From assembly GCF_900111105.1 (NCBI RefSeq), contig NZ_FOGC01000007.1, positions 123,767 to 187,766 on the forward strand: a DNA stretch of 64,000 nt. Direction: 5' to 3'. A program made the position numbers and the translations under genes. Origin of the DNA: Rosenbergiella nectarea (GTDB lineage: Bacteria > Pseudomonadota > Gammaproteobacteria > Enterobacterales > Enterobacteriaceae). This document shows, one piece after another, positions 10,156-23,256 of this stretch. Below the pieces are notes generated by a model. It worked only from the letters and a program-made list of their open reading frames with translations, was not told where the DNA came from and made no database searches. Each line of letters begins with the position of its first letter. Position 1 is the stretch's first letter.

Positions 10156-12006
10156 TTAAACCTCATCCACAGAATGTCCGGTCAACGCTTGACGAATAGA
10201 TTTATCCATCCGTTGCGCGGCGAAATTCTGGGTTACTTGATCGAGTTGTTTTATTGCTTCTGCAATGGGTTGCGCTTCAGACCCTGCGAGTGCTTCGCGT
10301 AGGACCGCTTGCGCTGACGCAATTGCTTGCTGTTCTTCTTCACTGAGCAGTGCCGCATCTTCTGCTAATGCACCCTCTAAACTTTCTAACACGCGTAAGC
10401 CATCGACTTTCTGTTCCGCCACTTTACGGGCCGAAATATCGTCCCGTGCATGGGTCATCGAGTCGGTAAGCATCGTCGCGATCTCATTTTCGGTCAGGCC
10501 ATAAGAGGGCTTAACTTGGATTGACGCTTCCACTCCGGTGGATTTCTCCATCGCGCTAACACTCAGCAATCCATCGGCGTCGACTTGGAAGGTCACACGG
10601 ATATGTGCGCCCCCCGCGGGCATTGCCGGGATCCCCCGTAAGGCAAAGCGCGCTAGTGAACGGCAATCTTCGACCAGTTCACGTTCGCCTTGTAATACGT
10701 GGATGCTCATGGCTGTTTGACCATCTTTGAAGGTGGTGAACTCTTGCGCACGTGCTACAGGAATGGTGGTATTACGCGGGATCACTTTCTCCGCTAAGCC
10801 ACCCATGGTTTCTAAGCCAAGAGAAAGCGGTATCACATCCAATAGCAGCATTTCGCTATCCGGTTTGTTACCGGCAAGAATGTCAGCTTGGATCGCCGCC
10901 CCTAACGCGACGACTTTATCGGGGTCGATAGAGGTGAGTGGCTCGCGAGAAAAGAACTCACCCACACGCTCGCGGACAGCTGGAACGCGAGTTGATCCAC
11001 CGACCATGACCACTTGCGCGATCTCATCTTCCTCGATACCCGCATCTTTGACCGTACGGCGGCACGCCATCAAGGTACGTTTGATCAATGGCGCAATCAG
11101 CTGCTCGAACTGCTCGCGGGTTAATTCACCTGTCCAGTCGCCGACCGTGATCGTCGTTTCTGATACGTCACTTAACGCTATTTTTGCTTGGGTCGCAGCA
11201 TCTAATACTGCGCGCAGTAAATGGCGGTCAGAGAGATCCGTAATACCGGCTTGTTGTTGAATCCATTGCGCCACCAGTTGATCGAAGTCATCGCCGCCTA
11301 GTGCAGAATCGCCACCTGTGGCCAGCACTTCAAATACACCACGGCTTAAGCGCAGAATAGAGATATCAAAGGTGCCACCGCCTAAATCATAGACGGCGAT
11401 AACGCCTTCTTGACCAGAATCTAAACCGTATGCCACGGCAGCAGCGGTCGGTTCATTCAACAGACGTAATACCTTCAGACCGGCTAAGCGAGCCGCATCT
11501 TTAGTCCCCTGACGTTGTGCATCGTCAAAATAAGCCGGAACCGTGATCACTACGCCTTCCAACTCGCCGCCCAAGGTCTCTTCCGCTCGCTTAGCAAGTG
11601 TCGATAGGATCTCTGAAGAAACGGAAATAGGGTTAACCTGGCCGACCGGCGTGGACATCAGCGGTAAACCGTTTTCGCTAGCATGGAAGTGGTAAGGCAG
11701 TTGCGGATAACGCTGTTGGACATCCGCCAGCGAGCGGCCGAGCAGACGTTTAACCGAACTGAAGGTGTGAGCCGGATCAGTCACCGCTTGTTCACGGGCC
11801 GGCCAACCAACGATAGTCTCATCCGAGGTATAACGCACGACGGACGGCAGCAGATCACGCCCTTGTGCATCGGCCAAGGTCGTCGTTTCGCCACTCCTTA
11901 CGGTAGCAACCAGTGAGTGAGTGGTCCCTAAGTCGATACCCGCCGCCAGACGACGCTGGTGCGGAACTGAACTTAGGCCAGGTTCGCTGATTTGAAGTAA
12001 CGCCAT
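10156..12006 (-). CDS. hscA: Fe-S chaperone HscA (Hsp70 type)
   Basis: Specialised Hsp70 that, with HscB, releases clusters from IscU. The 616-residue protein has the Hsp70 nucleotide-binding domain (GIDLGTTHS near residue 24; [21 protein letters not shown]) and a substrate-binding domain (from about 380) that in this family recognises the LPPVK motif of IscU, which is present in the IscU of this window. It lies 9 bp after hscB. Confidence 0.97.
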   Translation of the reverse strand: MALLQISEPGLSSVPHQRRLAAGIDLGTTHSLVATVRSGETTTLADAQGRDLLPSVVRYTSDETIVGWPAREQAVTDPAHTFSSVKRLLGRSLADVQQRYPQLPYHFHASENGLPLMSTPVGQVNPISVSSEILSTLAKRAEETLGGELEGVVITVPAYFDDAQRQGTKDAARLAGLKVLRLLNEPTAAAVAYGLDSGQEGVIAVYDLGGGTFDISILRLSRGVFEVLATGGDSALGGDDFDQLVAQWIQQQAGITDLSDRHLLRAVLDAATQAKIALSDVSETTITVGDWTGELTREQFEQLIAPLIKRTLMACRRTVKDAGIEEDEIAQVVMVGGSTRVPAVRERVGEFFSREPLTSIDPDKVVALGAAIQADILAGNKPDSEMLLLDVIPLSLGLETMGGLAEKVIPRNTTIPVARAQEFTTFKDGQTAMSIHVLQGERELVEDCRSLARFALRGIPAMPAGGAHIRVTFQVDADGLLSVSAMEKSTGVEASIQVKPSYGLTENEIATMLTDSMTHARDDISARKVAEQKVDGLRVLESLEGALAEDAALLSEEEQQAIASAQAVLREALAGSEAQPIAEAIKQLDQVTQNFAAQRMDKSIRQALTGHSVDEV

Positions 12007-12015
12007 CGTTTATCC

Positions 12016-12531
12016 TTAAAAATCGAGCCATTTCTCTTCCAGTGCCTCGGCATGCTCGGCAAGTCTGGTAAAGAAACGGAGTTTACGGACTGTATCGGCG
12101 GCTTGCGGCCACTGTTGATCGGCAAGTTGCTGCGCGACAACACTCATTAACGATTTATGCTGCTGTTTGATGTCGCCTAAAAAACGCGTTAATGCCTCGC
12201 CATCCTGTTGCTGTTCAATCGTTTCCAGGGTTTCTCTGAGCGTCAGTTGCGCCATCAGAAACTCGGTATCGTGCATAGTATGTTGTTCGTTATTAATATC
12301 GAAACCATGCAGCGAGAGAATATATTCAGCACGAGGTAACGGTTTACGTAAGGCTTGGTACCCTTGATTGATATTTGCCGCAGTGGTGAGAGCCTGTAAG
12401 CGTTCCGCTTCCGGCTGAGTGGCAAAGTTATCAGGGTGATAACGGCGTTGCAAAGCTTGATACCGCTCGGCGAGTGACGAAGTGTCGAGCGTGAAGCTTT
12501 CTGGCAGGTCAAACAGCGTAAAAAAGTTCAT
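12016..12531 (-). CDS. hscB: Co-chaperone HscB (J-domain)
   Basis: The 171-residue J-protein carries the HPD tripeptide at 32-34 (RRYHPDNFA) that stimulates HscA ATPase, followed by a C-terminal three-helix domain that binds IscU. It lies 79 bp after iscA in the isc operon. Confidence 0.96.
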   Translation of the reverse strand: MNFFTLFDLPESFTLDTSSLAERYQALQRRYHPDNFATQPEAERLQALTTAANINQGYQALRKPLPRAEYILSLHGFDINNEQHTMHDTEFLMAQLTLRETLETIEQQQDGEALTRFLGDIKQQHKSLMSVVAQQLADQQWPQAADTVRKLRFFTRLAEHAEALEEKWLDF

Positions 12532-12610
12532 AAGCTATCAGTTCGCGTAAGACAAACTCATCGCCCCAGCGAGCTGGGGCGATGAGTTAAATCAGTGTAT
12601 GACATCAAAG

Positions 12611-12934
12611 TTATACGTTAAAGCTCTCGCCACAACCGCATTCATCTTTGACATTAGGATTATTGAATTTAAAGCCTTCATTAAGCCCTTCTTTAACGAA
12701 ATCCAATTCCGTCCCGTCGAGGTAAACTAAGCTTTTGCCATCAACAATCACTTTAACGCCTTTGTCTTCGAAGACAAGATCGTCAGGCTGTAATTCATCG
12801 ACAAACTCTAGAACGTAAGCCATGCCTGAGCACCCTGAGGTGCGTACCGCAAGGCGTAGGCCAACGCCTTGCCCGCGGTGAGTTAAGAAGGCGCTGACAC
12901 GATCTGCCGCTGAATCACTCAGGGAAATTGACAT
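12611..12934 (-). CDS. iscA: Iron-sulfur cluster carrier IscA (A-type)
   Basis: The 107-residue protein has the three conserved cysteines of A-type carriers: C35 (RTSGCSGM), C99 and C101 (ECGCGESF). It delivers clusters to [4Fe-4S] enzymes. It lies 14 bp after iscU. Confidence 0.97.
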   Translation of the reverse strand: MSISLSDSAADRVSAFLTHRGQGVGLRLAVRTSGCSGMAYVLEFVDELQPDDLVFEDKGVKVIVDGKSLVYLDGTELDFVKEGLNEGFKFNNPNVKDECGCGESFNV

Positions 12935-12948
12935 GTTAACTCCCTAAC

Positions 12949-13335
12949 TTACTTAGCGGTTTTCTTGCTCTTATAGTCATCGATAGCCGCTTTGATAGCA
13001 TCTTCCGCAAGGATCGAACAGTGGATCTTCACCGGTGGAAGCTCCAGTTCTTCAGCGATTTGCATGTTAGAGATGCTTTGCGCTTCGTCTAGCGATTTGC
13101 CTTTTACCCACTCGGTAATCAGCGAACTTGAGGCAATCGCTGAGCCGCAGCCATAAGTTTTGAAGCGAGCATCTTCAATGATGCCGGTATCGCTGACTTT
13201 GATCTGTAGCTTCATCACGTCACCACAAGCCGGTGCGCCCACCATGCCGCTGCCCACAGTTGGATCGGCGTTATCAAAAGAGCCCACGTTACGTGGATTT
13301 TCGTAGTGATCGATTACTTTTTCGCTGTAAGCCAT
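12949..13335 (-). CDS. iscU: Iron-sulfur cluster scaffold IscU
   Basis: The 128-residue scaffold has cysteines C37, C63 and C106 and the HscA-recognition motif LPPVK at 99-103. It receives sulfur from IscS and releases clusters through HscA/HscB. It lies 24 bp after iscS. Confidence 0.98.
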   Translation of the reverse strand: MAYSEKVIDHYENPRNVGSFDNADPTVGSGMVGAPACGDVMKLQIKVSDTGIIEDARFKTYGCGSAIASSSLITEWVKGKSLDEAQSISNMQIAEELELPPVKIHCSILAEDAIKAAIDDYKSKKTAK

Positions 13336-13359
13336 GATATTTTCTCCAAAATCTAAAAA

Positions 13360-14574
13360 TTAGTGGTGCGCCCATTCGATGCTATTTAAATCTACGCCGG
13401 CCTTAAACATCTCCCATAATGGAGATAAGTCACGGAGGCGACCGATAGATTTGTGGCATAAATCAATCGCATAATCGACTTCTTCTTCAGTGGTAAAGCG
13501 CCCTAAAGAGAAACGAATCGAGCTGTGTGCCAGTTCATCATTCATCCCTAATGCGCGTAGCACATAGGAAGGTTCCAAGCTCGCAGAAGTACAGGCTGAA
13601 CCGGATGATACGGCTAAATCTTTCAGCGCCATAATTAATGACTCACCTTCAACATAGTTAAAGCTGACATTAAGAATGTTTGGGGCACCATTTTCTAGAT
13701 CACCGTTCAGATAGACTTCTTCCATATCCTTCAGGCCATCCCATAGACGAGTGCGCAGTTTGCTGAGGCGAGCCATTTCGGTGCTCATCTCTTCTTTAGC
13801 AATGCGGTACGCTTCGCCCATGCCGACAATTTGGTGAACAGGCAATGTACCTGAACGCATACCACGCTCGTGACCACCACCATGGATCTGGGCTTCTAGT
13901 CGGATACGCGGTTTACGACGTACGTATAAACCACCGATCCCCTTAGGACCATAGATCTTGTGAGCAGAGAAAGACATTAAATCAACTTTTAGCGTCGACA
14001 GGTCAATCGGTAATTTACCGACGCTTTGCGTGGCATCGACGTGGAAGATAATGCCTTTTGCACGGCAAATCTCACCGAGCCCAGCGATATCTTGTACAAC
14101 ACCAATTTCGTTGTTAACGTGCATCACAGAAGCCAGTACTGTGTCGTCGCGTAAAGCGGCGGTGAACTGCTCTAATGTGATCAGGCCATTAGCTTGTGGG
14201 GAAAGGTAAGTGATTTCAAACCCTTCACGCTCTAGCTGACGGCAAGTATCCAGTACGGCTTTGTGCTCGGTTTTAACCGTCACAACGTGCTTACCTTTTT
14301 TCTGGTAAAAGGTTGCCGCGCCTTTGATCGCTAAGTTATCAGATTCGGTTGCGCCAGAGGTGAAAACAATCTCACGCGGATCCGCACCAATCAGTTCAGC
14401 AACTTGGTTACGAGCGATATCCACCACCTCTTCCGCCTGCCAACCGAAACGGTGTGAACGTGATGCGGGGTTACCAAAATTGCCATCTTGGGTCATACAT
14501 TGCATCATTTTTTCAGCAACGCGAGCGTCAACAGGTGTCGTCGCTGAGTAGTCGAGATAAATCGGTAATTTCAT
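13360..14574 (-). CDS. iscS: Cysteine desulfurase IscS
   Basis: PLP-dependent enzyme that converts cysteine to alanine and a persulfide used for Fe-S clusters and tRNA thiolation. The 404-residue protein shows the PLP lysine at K206 ([10 protein letters not shown]) and the persulfide loop [13 protein letters not shown] with the catalytic cysteine near 328. The C-terminus ending EWAHH is typical. It is the second gene of the isc operon after iscR. Confidence 0.98.
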   Translation of the reverse strand: MKLPIYLDYSATTPVDARVAEKMMQCMTQDGNFGNPASRSHRFGWQAEEVVDIARNQVAELIGADPREIVFTSGATESDNLAIKGAATFYQKKGKHVVTVKTEHKAVLDTCRQLEREGFEITYLSPQANGLITLEQFTAALRDDTVLASVMHVNNEIGVVQDIAGLGEICRAKGIIFHVDATQSVGKLPIDLSTLKVDLMSFSAHKIYGPKGIGGLYVRRKPRIRLEAQIHGGGHERGMRSGTLPVHQIVGMGEAYRIAKEEMSTEMARLSKLRTRLWDGLKDMEEVYLNGDLENGAPNILNVSFNYVEGESLIMALKDLAVSSGSACTSASLEPSYVLRALGMNDELAHSSIRFSLGRFTTEEEVDYAIDLCHKSIGRLRDLSPLWEMFKAGVDLNSIEWAHH

Positions 14575-14649
14575 TGCGCTTAAGCTCCGTACATCACTTC
14601 ATTGCATGTTATATTTTATAAAAATTGACAGTCGATAAAGAGTCAATTA

Positions 14650-15159
14650 TTACGAGCCTACTGCGCGCAATTTGACATCGATTTTCTCGGCCATACGGCC
14701 AGATTGCTGAAATCGACGATTATCGACAGTCGCTTGACGTCCAGCAACATCCAAGATTTCTTGATTGTTAACCAACTCCGCCAGCGAAATATTATTTAAG
14801 AAGTCACTAATTCTGTCGCTCAGGTCGCGCCATAATGCGTGCGTCAAACAACGCTCGCCCCCTTGGCACCCTTCTTTACCTTGGCATTTGGTCGCGTCAA
14901 CCGACTCATCAACTGCCATGATCACCGTACCGACCGAGATATTAGCGGCTTGTTGACCAAGAAGATAGCCACCACCCGGTCCACGCACGCTGGACACTAA
15001 CTCATGTTTTCTCAGACGCGAAAACAACTGCTCTAGGTACGAGAGCGAGATCCCTTGGCGTTCAGAAATATCCGCCAGCGGTACCGGCCCTTCATGCGAG
15101 TGTAACGCAACGTCTAACATAGCGGTGACGGCGTAACGACCTTTGGATGTCAGTCTCAT
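14650..15159 (-). CDS. iscR: Fe-S sensing transcriptional regulator IscR
   Basis: Rrf2-family regulator of 169 residues. Cluster ligands C92, C98, C104 and H107 are visible in [17 protein letters not shown]. Holo-IscR represses its own operon, and the apo form acts at other sites. A dyad of the IscR type lies about 90 bp upstream. Confidence 0.97.
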   Translation of the reverse strand: MRLTSKGRYAVTAMLDVALHSHEGPVPLADISERQGISLSYLEQLFSRLRKHELVSSVRGPGGGYLLGQQAANISVGTVIMAVDESVDATKCQGKEGCQGGERCLTHALWRDLSDRISDFLNNISLAELVNNQEILDVAGRQATVDNRRFQQSGRMAEKIDVKLRAVGS

Positions 15160-15217
15160 TGTGATACGACCTCGGTTTTCACAGTTGTCGGAATGTTAAA
15201 TAATTGATGCTCACAGT

Positions 15218-15272
15218 CTGACATTCCCGAGTGATTTGGTCAACTATTTACCTGACTAAATTACTCAGGTAT
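15218..15272 (-). promoter_or_regulatory. isc operon promoter region with IscR-type dyad
   Basis: Upstream of iscR on the minus strand there is a dyad TACCTGA-9 nt-TCAGGTA (15249-15271), immediately followed by a TTGACC -35-like element and a second related stretch ending near 15218. The arrangement resembles the type 1 IscR sites of the E. coli iscR promoter, by which the operon is autorepressed when clusters are plentiful. Exact footprints are inferred. Confidence 0.65.
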
Positions 15273-15299
15273 TTAACCGAAAGTGCGTATCATTGTGCC

Positions 15300-16034
15300 T
15301 TAACTTTTAGGCTTTTCACCCTTTTGAAAGGACGAGAGCATGCCACGTAAAATATTCAATTCATCGCGCTCAGGCCGTGCACGCGTAAAGAGACGGCGAA
15401 GTTTGCTCATCACTTGGCTTGGGTTGCCCTGACGTATAAACCCACTTTCAAGCATCATGCCTTCCATATGGTGATAGAAGCGCTCTAAATCATCTACTAA
15501 TGGGTAAGGCGACTCTTCAGTTTGCGGCGCTACCGGGGATTGCTCACTCGCCAACCATGCCATGCGAACTTCATACGCGATAATTTGTACGGCCATGGCA
15601 AGATTTAATGAGCTGTAATCTGGGTTCGCAGGGATGGCGACATGGTAGTGGCATTTTTGCAGCTCATCGTTGGTTAAGCCTACCCGCTCGCGACCAAAGA
15701 CTAACGCAACCGGCGCTTGCTGCCCTTCTTCCACGCTTTTAGTCCCGCACTCGCGTGCATCCAACATCGGCCACGGCAGTGAACGAGAGCGTGCGCTAGT
15801 CCCGACCACTAAACTACAGCCCGAGATCGCTTCATCAAGCGTGTCAACAATGGTGGCATTGCCGATAAGATCGCTCGCGCCGGCGGCGAGTGAGATGGCT
15901 TGCGAGTCAGGTTTGAGTAATGGATTTACCAGATAAAGATTAGAAAGGCCCATGGTTTTCATGGCACGGGCGACTGAGCCCATATTCCCGGTGTGAGACG
16001 TTTCAACCAAGACAATTCGTATATTCTGTAACAT
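15300..16034 (-). CDS. trmJ: tRNA (cytidine/uridine-32-2'-O)-methyltransferase TrmJ
   Basis: SPOUT-class methyltransferase of 244 residues. The knotted SAM-binding core is visible: [22 protein letters not shown] at the N-terminus, [16 protein letters not shown] in the middle and [22 protein letters not shown] later. A C-terminal helical extension follows. It lies directly upstream of iscR on the same strand and diverges from suhB. Confidence 0.95.
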   Translation of the reverse strand: MLQNIRIVLVETSHTGNMGSVARAMKTMGLSNLYLVNPLLKPDSQAISLAAGASDLIGNATIVDTLDEAISGCSLVVGTSARSRSLPWPMLDARECGTKSVEEGQQAPVALVFGRERVGLTNDELQKCHYHVAIPANPDYSSLNLAMAVQIIAYEVRMAWLASEQSPVAPQTEESPYPLVDDLERFYHHMEGMMLESGFIRQGNPSQVMSKLRRLFTRARPERDELNILRGMLSSFQKGEKPKS

Positions 16035-16157
16035 AAGCAGGATTCATGTCGCCAAGAGAAATGATGAAAGGATTCTAACATAATCTGAGACTTTTATTTA
16101 ACCTTCTGCTATACTGCCCGCGATTTTTCGTTCTTTAACATCCAGTGGGAATAACCG

Positions 16158-16961
16158 ATGCATCCGATGCTGAACATCGCCGTGCGCGCAGCGCGCAAGG
16201 CCGGCAATCTTATCGCCAAAAATTATGAAACGCCTGACGCAGTAGAAACAAATCAAAAAGGCACCAACGATTTTGTCACCAACGTTGACCGTGACGCCGA
16301 GCGTTTAATTATCGAAGTTATCCGCAAATCCTATCCGCAACACAGCATTGTGACGGAAGAGAGCGGAGATTTAGGTGGTGAAGATAAGGATATACAATGG
16401 GTTATTGATCCCCTGGATGGCACCAGCAACTTCATTAAACGTTTCCCACACTTCTCCGTTTCTATCGCCGTACGTATCAAAGGTCGTACTGAAGTGGCGG
16501 TTGTCTACGATCCAATGCGTAATGAACTCTTTACCGCAGTACGTGGCCAAGGCGCACAGCTCAATGGTTACCGTTTACGTGGCAGCACTGCACGCGATTT
16601 AGACGGTACAATCATCGCCACAGGATTCCCATTCAAAGCAAAACAGCACTCAGCGAGTTATCTGAATGTGGTAACGGCCCTGTTTACCAAATGTGCAGAC
16701 TTCCGTCGTACCGGGTCAGCGGCATTGGATTTAGCCTATGTCGCCGCCGGCCGTACCGATGGTTATTTTGAAATTGGCTTAAAACCTTGGGATTTCGCGG
16801 CAGGTGAACTGTTAGTGCGCGAAGCCGGTAGCTTAGTGACTGATTTCACTGGCGGTCATGGTTACCTGCAATCAGGTAACATCGTGGCAGGTAACTCTCG
16901 TGTTGTGCGTGAGATGTTAGCGGTAATGCGCGATCAACTTAGCGATGCGCTAAAACGCTAA
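16158..16961 (+). CDS. suhB: Inositol-1-monophosphatase / Nus factor SuhB
   Basis: The 267-residue protein has the inositol-phosphatase metal motifs: E67 in TEESG, DPLDGTSNF at 84-92 and the distal KPWDFAAGELLVREAG. In E. coli SuhB also works in the rRNA antitermination complex. It is transcribed divergently from trmJ and ends at a strong terminator. Confidence 0.96.
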   Translation: MHPMLNIAVRAARKAGNLIAKNYETPDAVETNQKGTNDFVTNVDRDAERLIIEVIRKSYPQHSIVTEESGDLGGEDKDIQWVIDPLDGTSNFIKRFPHFSVSIAVRIKGRTEVAVVYDPMRNELFTAVRGQGAQLNGYRLRGSTARDLDGTIIATGFPFKAKQHSASYLNVVTALFTKCADFRRTGSAALDLAYVAAGRTDGYFEIGLKPWDFAAGELLVREAGSLVTDFTGGHGYLQSGNIVAGNSRVVREMLAVMRDQLSDALKR

Positions 16962-16976
16962 GTTCTTTTGATAAAG

Positions 16977-17011
16977 AAAAGCCGCGATAGGTCACTATCG
17001 CGGCTTTTTTA
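16977..17011. terminator. Bidirectional terminator between suhB and glyA
   Basis: A GC-rich perfect stem (AAGCCGCGATAG / CTATCGCGGCTT) with a 5-base loop, A-rich on the left and T6 on the right. It lies between the convergent suhB and glyA genes and can serve both. Confidence 0.9.
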
Positions 17012-17023
17012 TTGCGGTAATGT

Positions 17024-18277
17024 TTATGCGTAAACTGGGAAACGCGCACAAAGTGCCAACACTTGGCCCTTCACACGCTCGAGGGTTGCCGCGTCGTTGA
17101 CGTTATCTAACACGTCGGCAATCCACCCAGCTAATTCACGAACTTCGGCTTCTTTGAAGCCGCGACGCGTTACCGCAGGCGTTCCGATACGAATACCCGA
17201 GGTAACGAACGGACTTTTCGGGTCGTTCGGGACGCTGTTTTTGTTCACGGTAATATTCGCGCTGCCCAGGGCGGCATCAGCTTCTTTACCGGTTAGGTTC
17301 TTCTCAACCAAGTCTAACAAAAAGAGGTGGTTGTGAGTCCCGCCAGAGACGATGTTATAACCGCGCTCAAGTAAAACCTCTACCATGGCTTTAGCGTTCT
17401 TCGCTACTTGTTGCTGGTAAGTTTTGAACTCTGGCTCCATCGCTTCTTTAAAGGCTACCGCTTTACCGGCGATAACATGCATCAATGGACCGCCCTGACC
17501 GCCTGGGAATACGGCAGAGTTCAATTTCTTGTAAAGATCTTCGTCACCACCTTGAGCCAGAATCAGGCCACCGCGTGGACCGGCTAAGGTTTTGTGGGTC
17601 GTTGTGGTGACCACGTGGGCATGCGGTAATGGGTTAGGATAAACCTCTGCAGCAACTAAGCCTGCGACGTGTGCCATATCGACGAATAACCATGCGCCGA
17701 TGCTATCCGCGATTTCACGCATTTTTGCCCAGTCACAGACACCGGAATAGGCAGAGAATCCGCCAATGATCATCTTAGGCTTGTGTTGCTGAGCAAGCGC
17801 CGCCAATTCGTCGTAATCAATCTTACCGCTTTCATCGATGCCGTAAGGGATGACGTTATAGAGTTTACCGGACAGGTTAACCGGAGATCCGTGAGTGAGG
17901 TGGCCGCCGTGAGCCAAGTTCATACCAAGGATAGTATCGCCTGGGGTTAACAGAGCGGTAAATACACCAAAGTTAGCTTGAGAGCCTGAGTGAGGTTGGA
18001 CGTTCGCGTAATCTGCACCAAATAACGCTTTTGCACGATCAATCGCCAGTTGCTCGACGATATCAACGTATTCGCAACCGCCGTAATAACGTTTGCCTGG
18101 GTAACCTTCGGCATACTTATTGGTCAGTTGGGATCCTTGCGCTTCCATTACACGTGGACTGGTGTAGTTTTCAGAGGCGATAAGTTCGATATGCTCTTCC
18201 TGACGCACTTTCTCTTGCTCCATCGCCTGCCATAATGCCGCATCGTAATCGGCTATGTTCATTTCTCGCTTTAACAT
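17024..18277 (-). CDS. glyA: Serine hydroxymethyltransferase
   Basis: PLP enzyme interconverting serine and glycine with tetrahydrofolate, the main source of one-carbon units. The 417-residue protein has the PLP lysine in [14 protein letters not shown] (near 229) and starts [12 protein letters not shown] as in E. coli. In-frame upstream starts exist (ATG at 18283, GTG at 18289), but family alignment and a GGAGATGG ribosome site favour 18277. A PurR operator about 110 bp upstream fits known control by purine supply. Confidence 0.97.
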   Translation of the reverse strand: MLKREMNIADYDAALWQAMEQEKVRQEEHIELIASENYTSPRVMEAQGSQLTNKYAEGYPGKRYYGGCEYVDIVEQLAIDRAKALFGADYANVQPHSGSQANFGVFTALLTPGDTILGMNLAHGGHLTHGSPVNLSGKLYNVIPYGIDESGKIDYDELAALAQQHKPKMIIGGFSAYSGVCDWAKMREIADSIGAWLFVDMAHVAGLVAAEVYPNPLPHAHVVTTTTHKTLAGPRGGLILAQGGDEDLYKKLNSAVFPGGQGGPLMHVIAGKAVAFKEAMEPEFKTYQQQVAKNAKAMVEVLLERGYNIVSGGTHNHLFLLDLVEKNLTGKEADAALGSANITVNKNSVPNDPKSPFVTSGIRIGTPAVTRRGFKEAEVRELAGWIADVLDNVNDAATLERVKGQVLALCARFPVYA

Positions 18278-18289
18278 TCCCATCTCCAC

Positions 18290-18606
18290 TCAGCTTGCTT
18301 TTAACATCAAAATTCCCCCACAACGGGTATGCCGGTTAGTGTAAACTCTTTTCAAGCTGGGTGGTAGAGAGAAGCCTGTCTTTTTACGCAAACGTTTGGC
18401 TTTTCACTCTAGGCGATTATATTGCAGCCAGGTACGCCGTGTAGCGGTGATATAATGGGTAGAATTTCAAAGCATGAAAGCATAAAAAGGATGGCGATAA
18501 GCATCAATGGATGCAGATTATGCCTAGAAATGTTAGGGGGATAAAGCAAAGCAGCACGGACAAAAATTAATTATGCTTAATCGCACTGCTAAGCGAGTTG
18601 TCAGGA
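18290..18606. other. 317-bp intergenic region glyA-glnB
   Basis: Apart from the PurR operator at 18386-18401, I see no gene and no clear terminator here. hmp, found between glyA and glnB in E. coli, is absent. Confidence 0.5.
18386..18401. promoter_or_regulatory. PurR operator upstream of glyA
   Basis: ACGCAAACGTTTGGCT matches the PurR consensus (ACGCAAACGTTTNCNT) at almost every position. It lies about 110 bp upstream of the glyA start. In E. coli glyA is a PurR target. Confidence 0.85.
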
Positions 18607-19260
<654 letters not shown>

Positions 19261-22200
19261 TTAACCTAATTGTTTACGTGCATTTCTAAACAGACGCATC
19301 CATGGGCTATCCTCACCCCAATTCTCTGGATGCCATGAGTTGCTGACAGTCCGGAAGACACGTTCTGGGTGCGGCATCATAATGGTGACACGCCCTGAGG
19401 TATTCGTCACCGCCGTAATACCGTTCGGCGAGCCATTCGGGTTAGCCGGATATTGTTCGGTCACTTGGCCATGGTGGTTCACAAAGCGTAACGCGGCGAG
19501 TTTGCTGTTTTCAAGCTGCTGCAAATGATCGCTATCACGAACTTCCACAAAACCTTCGCCATGGGAAACCGCAATTGGCATCCGTGAACCGACCATCCCC
19601 TCTAACACGAGTGAAGGACTATCGACCACTTCGACCAAACTGAAACGCGCTTCAAAGCGCTCAGACTGGTTGCGGACGAAACGAGGCCACAATTCACTGC
19701 CCGGGATAATTTCACGTAGATTAGATACCATCTGACAACCATTACATACGCCAAGCGCTAGGGTTTGGTCACGGTTAAAGAATTCCGCAAAGGTATCACG
19801 CACGCGAGGGTTGAACAGAATAGACTTCGCCCAGCCCTCACCCGCCCCAAGCACATCCCCATAGGAGAAGCCACCACACGCCGCGAGCATATGGAATCCG
19901 TCAAGGGTCGTGCGTCCTGCTAGCAAATCACTCATATGTACGTCACGCGTATCAAACCCTGCACGGTGGAAAGCGGCAGCCATTTCTACATGTGAGTTAA
20001 CGCCTTGCTCACGCAGCACCGCTAGCACCGGTCGAGCACCAGTAGCAATCATTGGTGCCGCGATGTCGTCGCTTGGGTCGAAGCTAAGCGAGACATTCAG
20101 TCCAGGATCGCGCTCTGCCAATTTTGCCTGATGTTCTTCATCTGCACAGGCTGGGTTATCACGCAGACGTTGCATTTGCCAGGTCGTTTCCGCCCACCAT
20201 TCACGCAGTTGTGAACGTTGTTCTGAATAGACCGTTTGCCCCTCGGCAACCAGCGTAAAGTGATTACCTGGACAAGCTGAGCCGATCACACTCAGTTCTT
20301 GATCCACCCCATGCTCCGCGAACACCGCTTCAACGGCATGGAGATCGTCCCGAGCAATTTGTATCACTGCACCCAGCTCTTCATTAAACAATGTGGCAAC
20401 CGGTTCAGATCCCAGCCCACTAATATCCGCATCGATGGCACAATGGCCCGCAAAGGCCATCTCTGCAAGCGTCACCAACAGTCCGCCGTCGGAACGGTCG
20501 TGATAGGCCAGTAGTTTCCGCTCACTGACTAATTGCTGAATGGCGTTGAAGAAACCACGCAGTTTCTCGGTATCGCGGACATCGGCAGGGTGTTGTCCCA
20601 GCTTACGATAGACTTGTGCCAGCGCTGTCGCGCCAAGGGCTTGCTGCCCCTGACCGAGATCAACCAGTAACAGCAGGTTGTCGCGATCAGCTTTTAATTC
20701 TGGCGTAACGGTCAAACGCACATCATCGACGCGCGCAAAGGCTGTGATCGTTAACGACATCGGAGAGATCACCTCACGGTCTTCCCCCTGCTCCTGCCAG
20801 CGCGTTTTCATCGACATGGAGTCTTTACCCACTGGGATAGTTAAGCCCAGTGCTGGGCAAAGCTCTTCACCAACCGCTTTTACCGCATCATATAAGCCGG
20901 CATCCTCACCTGGGTGACCCGCTGCGGCCATCCAGTTTGCGGAGAGCTTGATTTGCTTTAAATCGCCAATCGCGGTGGCGGCTAAGTTGGTTAACGCTTC
21001 GCCTACGGCTAAACGTGCCGAGGCAGCATAGTCAAGTAACGCCACCGGTGCGCGCTCACCCATAGCAAACGCCTCACCGGTATAACTATCTAAGCTGCTA
21101 GTGGTCACCGCGCAGTTCGCAACAGGGATCTGCCACGGTCCCACCATCTGGTCGCGAGCCACCATTCCTGTCACCGTCCGGTCACCAATGGTGATCAGGA
21201 AGGTTTTTTCTGCTACTGCGGGTAGGTGAAGGACTCGTTTAACGGCTTCGGCTATATCAATATCTTGGGCGCTAAAGGTATCGCCCTTCGCCTGCTGACG
21301 GCGCACGTCACGGGTCATTTTCGGGGTTTTACCCAACAACACATCCAATGGCATATCGATAGGTTGGTTAGCAAAGTGCGGGTCCTCAAGCGTGAGGTGC
21401 TGTTGCTCGGTCGCTTCACCGATGACTGCGTACGGTGCACGTTCGCGCCGACAAATCGCATCAAACTCCGCTAATTTATCGGTATCGATCGCTAAGACAT
21501 AACGCTCTTGAGATTCATTACACCAGATCTCTAACGGCGTCATACCGGGTTCATCATTCAGAATTTTACGAAGATCGAAGCGTCCACCGCGTCCACCGTC
21601 CGAAACCAGCTCTGGCATAGCATTGGATAACCCTCCTGCTCCGACGTCATGGATAAACAGAATAGGGTTCTGTTCACCACGCTGCCAGCAGCGGTCGATA
21701 ACTTCTTGGCAACGACGCTCCATTTCAGGGTTGTCACGCTGCACTGAGGCAAAATCGAGGTCCGCATCAGATTGGCCGGAATCCATCGATGAAGCCGCCC
21801 CGCCGCCCAGACCGATATTCATGGATGGGCCGCCGAGGACAATCAGTTTTGCACCAACGGTGATTTCACCCTTTTGCACATGGTCATCACGGATATTACC
21901 GATACCGCCTGCCAACATAATAGGTTTATGGTAGCCACGGATCTCATCACCATTATGGCTGCTGACCTTCTCTTCATAGGTCCGGAAGTAACCGTTAAGT
22001 GCCGGTCGACCGAATTCATTGTTAAACGCAGCACCGCCTAACGGGCCGTCTAGCATAATATCTAACGCGGTAACAATACGTTCCGGTTTACCAAAATCCT
22101 CTTCCCAAGGCTGCTCGAAACCGGGAATACGTAGGTTCGATACCGAAAACCCGGTAAGACCCGCCTTAGGTTTCGCCCCACGTCCGGTTGCCCCTTCGTC

Positions 22201-23151
22201 GCGGATTTCGCCACCCGAGCCGGTTGCTGCCCCCGGCCATGGGGAGATCGCCGTTGGGTGGTTGTGTGTCTCAACCTTCATTAAAATATGAATAGGTTGT
22301 TGATGAAAATCGTACTGCCCCGTTTCGGCTTCTGCGTAGAAACGCCCCGCTACGGAACCCTCCATCACCGCCGCATTATCTTTATAGGCGGAAAGCACAT
22401 GCTCTGGCGTGGTTTCGAAAGTGTTTTTGATCATTTTAAACAGCGACTTGGGTTGCGCTACGCCATCAATAACCCAATCCGCATTAAAAATCTTGTGGCG
22501 ACAGTGCTCAGAGTTAGCTTGAGCGAACATATACAGTTCAACATCGTTTGGGTTTCTTCCCAGCTGTGTGAAGGCGTCGAGTAGATAATCAATTTCATCT
22601 TCCGCTAACGCGAGACCAAGACGAACATTCGCCTCGGATAGCGCTTGGCGACCACCTTGTTGAATATCAATGGTCATCAGTGGGTGTGGCGTATGTTGAG
22701 TAAAAAGCTGTGCTGCGTCAGCAAGATCGGTAAAGACGGTTTCCATCATCCGATCGTGAAGTAAGGCTGCGACCTGCTCAAACTGGGTTTTATTTAACTC
22801 AGGAGCATCGAGATAGAAAGCTAATCCACGTTCTAAGCGCTTCACTATCGGTAGTTCACAGTTATGAGCAATGTCAGTAGCTTTCGATGACCATGGAGAG
22901 ATGGTGCCTGGACGTGGGGTGACTAACAGGAGTTGCCCGTGCGGCGTATGCTCGGCCAATGAAGGGCCATAGCGTAATAATTTTTCTAATCGCGTTGTTT
23001 GCTCATCAGTTAACGGTTGCGTCACCTCAGCAAAGTGCACATATTCGGCATAGAGTGAACGGATAGGCAACTTAAGTTCTTGAAAGGTGGTGACTAGCTT
23101 GTTAATTCGAAAGGCAGACAGGGCAGGCGAACCACGCAAAATTTCCATCAT
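19261..23151 (-). CDS. purL: Phosphoribosylformylglycinamidine synthase
   Basis: Large single-chain PurL (1296 aa) catalysing the fourth step of purine synthesis, FGAR to FGAM with glutamine. Visible parts are the N-terminal PurS-like region ([19 protein letters not shown]), the two AIRS-type ATP-binding halves ([32 protein letters not shown]) and the C-terminal class I glutaminase (LGVCNGCQM, with the HPERVFR end). A PurR operator lies about 90 bp upstream. The gene is transcribed divergently from mltF. Confidence 0.98.
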   Translation of the reverse strand: MMEILRGSPALSAFRINKLVTTFQELKLPIRSLYAEYVHFAEVTQPLTDEQTTRLEKLLRYGPSLAEHTPHGQLLLVTPRPGTISPWSSKATDIAHNCELPIVKRLERGLAFYLDAPELNKTQFEQVAALLHDRMMETVFTDLADAAQLFTQHTPHPLMTIDIQQGGRQALSEANVRLGLALAEDEIDYLLDAFTQLGRNPNDVELYMFAQANSEHCRHKIFNADWVIDGVAQPKSLFKMIKNTFETTPEHVLSAYKDNAAVMEGSVAGRFYAEAETGQYDFHQQPIHILMKVETHNHPTAISPWPGAATGSGGEIRDEGATGRGAKPKAGLTGFSVSNLRIPGFEQPWEEDFGKPERIVTALDIMLDGPLGGAAFNNEFGRPALNGYFRTYEEKVSSHNGDEIRGYHKPIMLAGGIGNIRDDHVQKGEITVGAKLIVLGGPSMNIGLGGGAASSMDSGQSDADLDFASVQRDNPEMERRCQEVIDRCWQRGEQNPILFIHDVGAGGLSNAMPELVSDGGRGGRFDLRKILNDEPGMTPLEIWCNESQERYVLAIDTDKLAEFDAICRRERAPYAVIGEATEQQHLTLEDPHFANQPIDMPLDVLLGKTPKMTRDVRRQQAKGDTFSAQDIDIAEAVKRVLHLPAVAEKTFLITIGDRTVTGMVARDQMVGPWQIPVANCAVTTSSLDSYTGEAFAMGERAPVALLDYAASARLAVGEALTNLAATAIGDLKQIKLSANWMAAAGHPGEDAGLYDAVKAVGEELCPALGLTIPVGKDSMSMKTRWQEQGEDREVISPMSLTITAFARVDDVRLTVTPELKADRDNLLLLVDLGQGQQALGATALAQVYRKLGQHPADVRDTEKLRGFFNAIQQLVSERKLLAYHDRSDGGLLVTLAEMAFAGHCAIDADISGLGSEPVATLFNEELGAVIQIARDDLHAVEAVFAEHGVDQELSVIGSACPGNHFTLVAEGQTVYSEQRSQLREWWAETTWQMQRLRDNPACADEEHQAKLAERDPGLNVSLSFDPSDDIAAPMIATGARPVLAVLREQGVNSHVEMAAAFHRAGFDTRDVHMSDLLAGRTTLDGFHMLAACGGFSYGDVLGAGEGWAKSILFNPRVRDTFAEFFNRDQTLALGVCNGCQMVSNLREIIPGSELWPRFVRNQSERFEARFSLVEVVDSPSLVLEGMVGSRMPIAVSHGEGFVEVRDSDHLQQLENSKLAALRFVNHHGQVTEQYPANPNGSPNGITAVTNTSGRVTIMMPHPERVFRTVSNSWHPENWGEDSPWMRLFRNARKQLG

Positions 23152-23240
23152 TAATCATCTCTCGTCGTCGGTATGTCTGGCTGACATACACTGGCGCTAC
23201 AGTGGGAAAACGGCGCTAGTATAATGAATCTCGTCGAATT

Positions 23241-23256
23241 ACGAAACCGTTTGCGC
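23241..23256. promoter_or_regulatory. PurR operator upstream of purL
   Basis: The 16-mer ACGAAACCGTTTGCGC read on the minus strand is GCGCAAACGGTTTCGT, a close match to the PurR consensus and to the operator described before E. coli purL. It lies about 90 bp before the purL start. Confidence 0.85.
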